DNA of 8,493 nucleotides, taken from Chlamydiia bacterium. Lineage in GTDB: Bacteria > Chlamydiota > Chlamydiia > Chlamydiales > FEN-1388. The translations under genes and the position numbers were made by a program. The DNA lies in contig PMZB01000316.1 in the NCBI GenBank assembly GCA_003170575.1, positions 1-8,493 of the forward strand. Direction: 5' to 3'. Below are positions 5,597 through 8,493 of the stretch, in pieces; position 1 is the stretch's first letter, and the number at the start of each line of letters is the position of its first letter. Under the pieces are notes generated by a model. That model was not told where the DNA came from, made no database searches, and saw nothing but the letters and a program-made list of their open reading frames with translations.

Positions 5597-6466
5597 TTAT
5601 TTCCCAGTCCCTAAAGCAAGCCAGTCCGTCATGATTTTGGCTTCTTCTTGGAGAGTACTTGTATCTGCGGGATGCAGGAGTATGCCAAAATTCTGTTCAT
5701 TACATATATACTGCTTTACATCACTGTTTCGAGCACTTCTTGAGAAAATGACAAACTCATAATCGTTCGTTCCATCAACATAGGTCAATTTGTCAATGCA
5801 ATCAGATCTCACAAGATACGTACAATGCACTACAGGCTCTTCAAAGGTTCCTACTTTCTCTTTATGCAAGATCATTGCGTAGTCAGGATGGCTCTTAAAA
5901 TAGCCGTTTTGTGAGATATCACAGAAAAAGTTGCTGTACATATCCTGAGGGTTTGGAATAGCTTTGAGCATAGGAGCTATGATCGGCTTGTCTTTCATCA
6001 CCAGTTCCTTGAGCGTGCAAGGAGTAATAAAGTTGTCGCAATCTACCACGAAATAATAATCACACCCATATGCCTTTGCCTGACTCATGCTCTTGTTTCT
6101 AATGGCTCCTAGCACCTTAAATCGTACTGCATTCCAGTCGTGAGGGTTTGTTTGGGCAAGAGACTGCACTTGGTGGCTATCAAAAATAATTTCTTTATAT
6201 TCTCCCTTTTTGGTTTTAGCCCATTCCTCGAGTATCTTTTCTGTTTCATCCGCGTTATTGTTCGTGTTGATGTAAACAGTGATCAGCTTCTTGTTGTATT
6301 CAAGAGCATTAATACACTGCAAAAAATAGGGTAAAACGTGCGCCTTGTTTCTCGCCAAAATGGCAAGCAGCACAGTCTTATTTGGCAGATCACTTACCGC
6401 TTCTTCACCACCAAAAGCAGGTAAGAACCAGGCCCACATAGCAACCAGCACCACCCATATTTTCAT
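5597..6466 (-). CDS. exported glycosyltransferase, procollagen galactosyltransferase-like
   Basis: This 289-residue protein resembles the N-terminal GT-A domain of animal collagen glycosyltransferases (COLGALT/GLT25D, CERCAM). Shared features from memory of that family: TVLLAILARNKAHVLPYFL at 31-49, the metal-binding DxD in VVDCDN (D142, D144), PIIAPML at 161-167, YSNFFCDISQNGYF at 177-190, PVVHCTYL at 211-218, and ICNEQNFG at 254-261. It would transfer a sugar from a nucleotide donor; the acceptor is unknown. Residues 1-19 form a clear signal peptide (Lys2, hydrophobic 4-17, A-F-G cleavage motif), so it is exported to the periplasm, or onward. Eight cysteines, including those equivalent to conserved ones in animal proteins, allow disulfides. 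The ATG follows GGAGG by six bases. The second domain of animal enzymes is absent. The function is uncertain; the fold and family are fairly sure. Confidence 0.75.
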   Translation of the reverse strand: MKIWVVLVAMWAWFLPAFGGEEAVSDLPNKTVLLAILARNKAHVLPYFLQCINALEYNKKLITVYINTNNNADETEKILEEWAKTKKGEYKEIIFDSHQVQSLAQTNPHDWNAVRFKVLGAIRNKSMSQAKAYGCDYYFVVDCDNFITPCTLKELVMKDKPIIAPMLKAIPNPQDMYSNFFCDISQNGYFKSHPDYAMILHKEKVGTFEEPVVHCTYLVRSDCIDKLTYVDGTNDYEFVIFSRSARNSDVKQYICNEQNFGILLHPADTSTLQEEAKIMTDWLALGTGK

Positions 6467-6494
6467 AAATTGCCTCCGCTAAAAAACCGAGAAG

Positions 6495-6522
6495 AGTGTA
6501 CCACCTTTTGATTTTTTGGGAA
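6495..6522 (-). promoter_or_regulatory. candidate promoter of the glycosyltransferase gene
   Basis: On the minus strand TTCCCA (6522-6517) and TACACT (6500-6495), four of six consensus bases each, are spaced by 16 bases, giving a leader of about 25 bases before the GGAGG site. The 135-base gap after the Nudix gene has no strong terminator, only weak hairpins, so read-through is also possible. Confidence 0.35.
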
Positions 6523-6601
6523 TATTTTTACTGAAAAACGTCCTTTTATTGTTTTCGAAACTGCCGCCTCGGGCAAGTCCCTTCGGATAAAAGTTTTTAC
6601 T

Positions 6602-7619
6602 CTATTTTTCTGATGGAATAGGGCAATAAAGACCCATCTTCTTCTTAGCCTCCTCCTCAGCACTGAAAATTCTCTGAAACCCTAATTTACTTGTTGCTGC
6701 TGCTAAAGAAGCTGTGATTTCCTTGCCTACTTTCAAGCCTTTATAAGAGTCTTTGCTTGGTGAAAGTTCTGAAATAGGTACCCATTCTGCTTGAAGAATC
6801 TCTTCTTTAGGCGGGACTAATTCTGTTTTGCTAATGTCGTCAATAAAATATGCCCAAATTTGTGAAACTGCTGGAGCTACACGATTGCGAAGGAATTCCA
6901 TTTGACCCACTAATACAGGCTGTGGAATTTCCCCCCTCGATTTTAAATCCACCCTCTTCTTGTGCTTCACGTATAGCTGTATCGCGAGGAGAGCGATCGC
7001 GAATAGGATCAGGACTTCCACCAGGAATGTTCCAAGCACCCTTACGGCCCTTACTTTCAACAAGCAGTACTTTCTGAGCGACCTGATCTATAATAAGCGC
7101 CAATCCTCCCGCACTGTATGTAGCTCCAAAAGGAACGGTACAGGGTTTATCTGGATTTAGCCACTTCCAGAAGTGTAGTTTTTTATTTATCTCGTCTTTG
7201 ATCAGGTTTCCGCTCTCAGGATCTCCAATTTTAAATGAATCTGGGAGAACAGAACTTATTTCTTTCAAAGTTACTGGCATATCGAAATCTACCATAAGAA
7301 AATTAAAGGTAGTTTCCTCCTCCACACGCTTGAGATCAGACAAAGACCTTGTGATGCCCGCGGCTAAATCTTCAATAGCCCTGGGAACTCTCAACATCTT
7401 ATCAGCAGGAATTTGTTTTACCTCGAGATGACATCCCTGATATGAGTCTGTATTGATTAACCAGTCTCCTTCAGTTACCACTTGTCCCGGAATCGAATAA
7501 TTATAGGTTTTGTCCTCAGGATCGCTTACTGTAGCTTCTGGAGAACATTCACAAACTGTCGCAAAAAAGCGGCTGATTTCAGCTGGAACGTTAAAGTGAG
7601 GACTTTCTTGAACTGCCAT
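6602..7619 (-). pseudogene. Nudix hydrolase, interrupted by a +1 frameshift
   Basis: Nudix enzymes hydrolyse nucleoside diphosphates linked to another group. Reading from the ATG at 7619 (AGGGG eight bases upstream), residues 166-228 are a Nudix core: GATYSAGGLALII, KVLLVESKGRKGAWNIPGG, then REAQEEGGF at 217-225. The box has extra residues between GG and RE, and its first Glu is replaced. The frame then breaks at six G (6936-6931) and ends at 6840 after about 30 aberrant residues, a 259-residue product. Skipping one G restores GEIPQPVLVG and a normal Nudix C-terminus (IWAYFIDDIS, ILQAEWVPISEL) to the TAG at 6602, a 338-residue protein. Residues 1-165 are an extra N-terminal region somewhat like the pre-Nudix domain of NUDT6/plant NUDT proteins. 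It may be a recent mutation, a slippage-switched gene, or a sequencing error. Confidence 0.8.
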
Positions 7620-7651
7620 ATAAAATTCCCCTAAATATTAGATTTTATTCT

Positions 7652-7682
7652 AAGAAACACAGGGCTTTGCCCTGTGTTTCTT
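7652..7682. terminator. strong hairpin terminator between the RelA/SpoT-like and Nudix genes
   Basis: A perfect 14-base stem, AAGAAACACAGGGC / GCCCTGTGTTTCTT, with a loop of three. On the plus strand it is followed by four more T; on the minus strand the stem itself ends in UUUCUU and is preceded by a run of A. It probably terminates the gene at 7689-8456, which stops a few bases before it, and separates that gene from the Nudix gene. Confidence 0.75.
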
Positions 7683-7688
7683 TTTTGT

Positions 7689-8456
7689 TTAGAGGGTATC
7701 CAAGATTTTTTGGAGATCTGTGGGAACTTTTTCATGTCCTCCATGAATCTCTTCTGCTTTATCTTGAACTTGCTTTTTAGTCACAGTTGGAATTACGCCA
7801 TTGGCTTTGTCTAAGACATACTGCCTCGCAAACTTTTCGTAAAAATCTCCGTTCCATAGATCAACCATATCATCAGAAAGTTTATGATTTCTACGATCGC
7901 GTAGGTGGGAATCAACCGTAAACGTATGAGCTGCCAACTCATGCCCAATTTGTAATTCAAGAGGGTATCCAATCTGAGGCAGAAACGCATGTACATATTG
8001 GGTAATATCAGTATATTTCCCCTCTTTCATAAAGTATTCAAAAGGACGTGTTTCCGTGCCTTTAATACAAAGTGCGCCACCAAGCTCGAGTACTTTTTTT
8101 TGAACATAATCGACTTTCGATAGAATCTCAGTAACAGGACAGTTAACACGTCCTGCGACGAAGTCAGAAACAACCTTAAATCCATGCCCATACGGAGGCC
8201 GTGCTGGATTCTCTGGTATCTCCTTCTGTAGAATTCTAGTATTTGTTTTACATGTTCGAAAATTTATGGAAAGCTCTGGAAAAATCTGTCGTACGACTTG
8301 CTGCTGATTAAAGGCATCATCAAGGACATTTTGATTAATCAGGGGCCATGTGCTTTTCCATTTTTCATCACCCCACTTTCTTTCATCTAGTCCAAGCTCA
8401 CTAACAGTTTGGGCTATAGCAGACTTAAAAGAAGCTATCTCACCTATTGTACTCAT
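7689..8456 (-). CDS. uncharacterised protein with RelA/SpoT-like motifs
   Basis: I do not firmly recognise this 255-residue soluble protein. Its middle resembles the RelA/SpoT nucleotidyltransferase fold, which transfers pyrophosphate to GDP/GTP or, in some toxins, to tRNA. VSDFVAGRV at 96-104 matches the D-x-x-x-x-R strand with its catalytic-type Asp (D98). GKYTDITQYVHAF at 146-158 matches the usual GY-x-x-x-H region. LELQI at 166-170 matches the E-x-Q-I strand (E167). The RxKxxxS motif and the RT after ExQI are missing, so activity may differ or be absent. Residues 1-80 and 190-255 have no assignable domain. AAGGAG seven bases before the ATG fixes the start. It precedes the Nudix gene but a strong hairpin separates them. 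The gene is complete; the family assignment is tentative. Confidence 0.55.
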   Translation of the reverse strand: MSTIGEIASFKSAIAQTVSELGLDERKWGDEKWKSTWPLINQNVLDDAFNQQQVVRQIFPELSINFRTCKTNTRILQKEIPENPARPPYGHGFKVVSDFVAGRVNCPVTEILSKVDYVQKKVLELGGALCIKGTETRPFEYFMKEGKYTDITQYVHAFLPQIGYPLELQIGHELAAHTFTVDSHLRDRRNHKLSDDMVDLWNGDFYEKFARQYVLDKANGVIPTVTKKQVQDKAEEIHGGHEKVPTDLQKILDTL

Positions 8457-8459
8457 ACT

Positions 8460-8493
8460 ATTCTCCTTATAATAACGTTAACAAAAGTTGCTC
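8460..8493 (-). promoter_or_regulatory. ribosome-binding site and possible -10 of the last gene
   Basis: The minus strand reads TTATTATAAGGAGAATAG before the ATG: AAGGAG is a strong ribosome-binding site and TATTAT just upstream resembles a -10 box, but a start there would leave almost no leader. The palindrome TAACGTTA lies beside it. Any -35 box is beyond or at the window edge. Confidence 0.35.

Noticed and set aside
6602..7063. A separate 153-residue protein with an apparent membrane helix near its N-terminus
   Set aside because: The hydrophobic stretch is the Nudix core (about 6940-7063) read in the wrong frame; only the part after the six-G run is meaningful, as the C-terminus of the Nudix protein.

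Overview
The window most likely comes from a member of the Chlamydiota outside the pathogenic Chlamydia genus (an environmental, Simkania/Parachlamydia/Waddlia-type lineage). Three housekeeping proteins point there: a TrmD of 345 residues with a C-terminal extension and the chlamydial-style VLTNGC motif, an S2 with a GFTKKELSLL segment, and an EF-Ts with an IGIYSH block and about the same length as chlamydial EF-Ts. This placement rests on remembered family sequences, not on a search. Almost everything is on the minus strand; the only plus-strand gene is a small orphan.

Layout, left to right. 86-1591: a type IV toxin-antitoxin pair, AbiEii toxin and AbiEi antitoxin, with stop and start codons abutting, and a palindromic operator candidate between abiEi and trmD. 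1617-2654: trmD, tRNA (guanine37-N1)-methyltransferase with a VOC/glyoxalase-like tail; its ribosome-binding site lies in a potential hairpin. 2852-3181: an orphan 109-residue protein on the plus strand with its own promoter, converging on tsf. 3234-4883: tsf and rpsB, abutting and presumably translationally coupled, without pyrH/frr behind them. 4884-5228: a 345-base leader with a good sigma70-type promoter and a striking rod-like RNA closed by 37 contiguous base pairs. 5229-5299: tRNA-Gly(UCC) with its own promoter. 5300-5596: no gene, but inverted repeats, a tandem 11-mer and a probable terminator. 5597-6466: an exported glycosyltransferase resembling the N-terminal domain of animal procollagen galactosyltransferases. 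6602-7619: a Nudix hydrolase gene broken by a +1 frameshift in a run of six G. 7689-8456: a protein of uncertain family that carries two short motifs like those of RelA/SpoT nucleotidyltransferases.

The housekeeping half (trmD, tsf, rpsB, tRNA-Gly) serves translation. The flanks look accessory: a defence/addiction module on the left, and on the right a eukaryote-like glycosyltransferase, a Nudix enzyme and a possible alarmone-type nucleotidyltransferase. The most noteworthy items are the rod-like RNA in the rpsB leader, the collagen-glycosyltransferase-like exported protein, the frameshifted Nudix gene, and the RelA/SpoT-like plus Nudix neighbourhood in a phylum whose best-known members lack RelA/SpoT.
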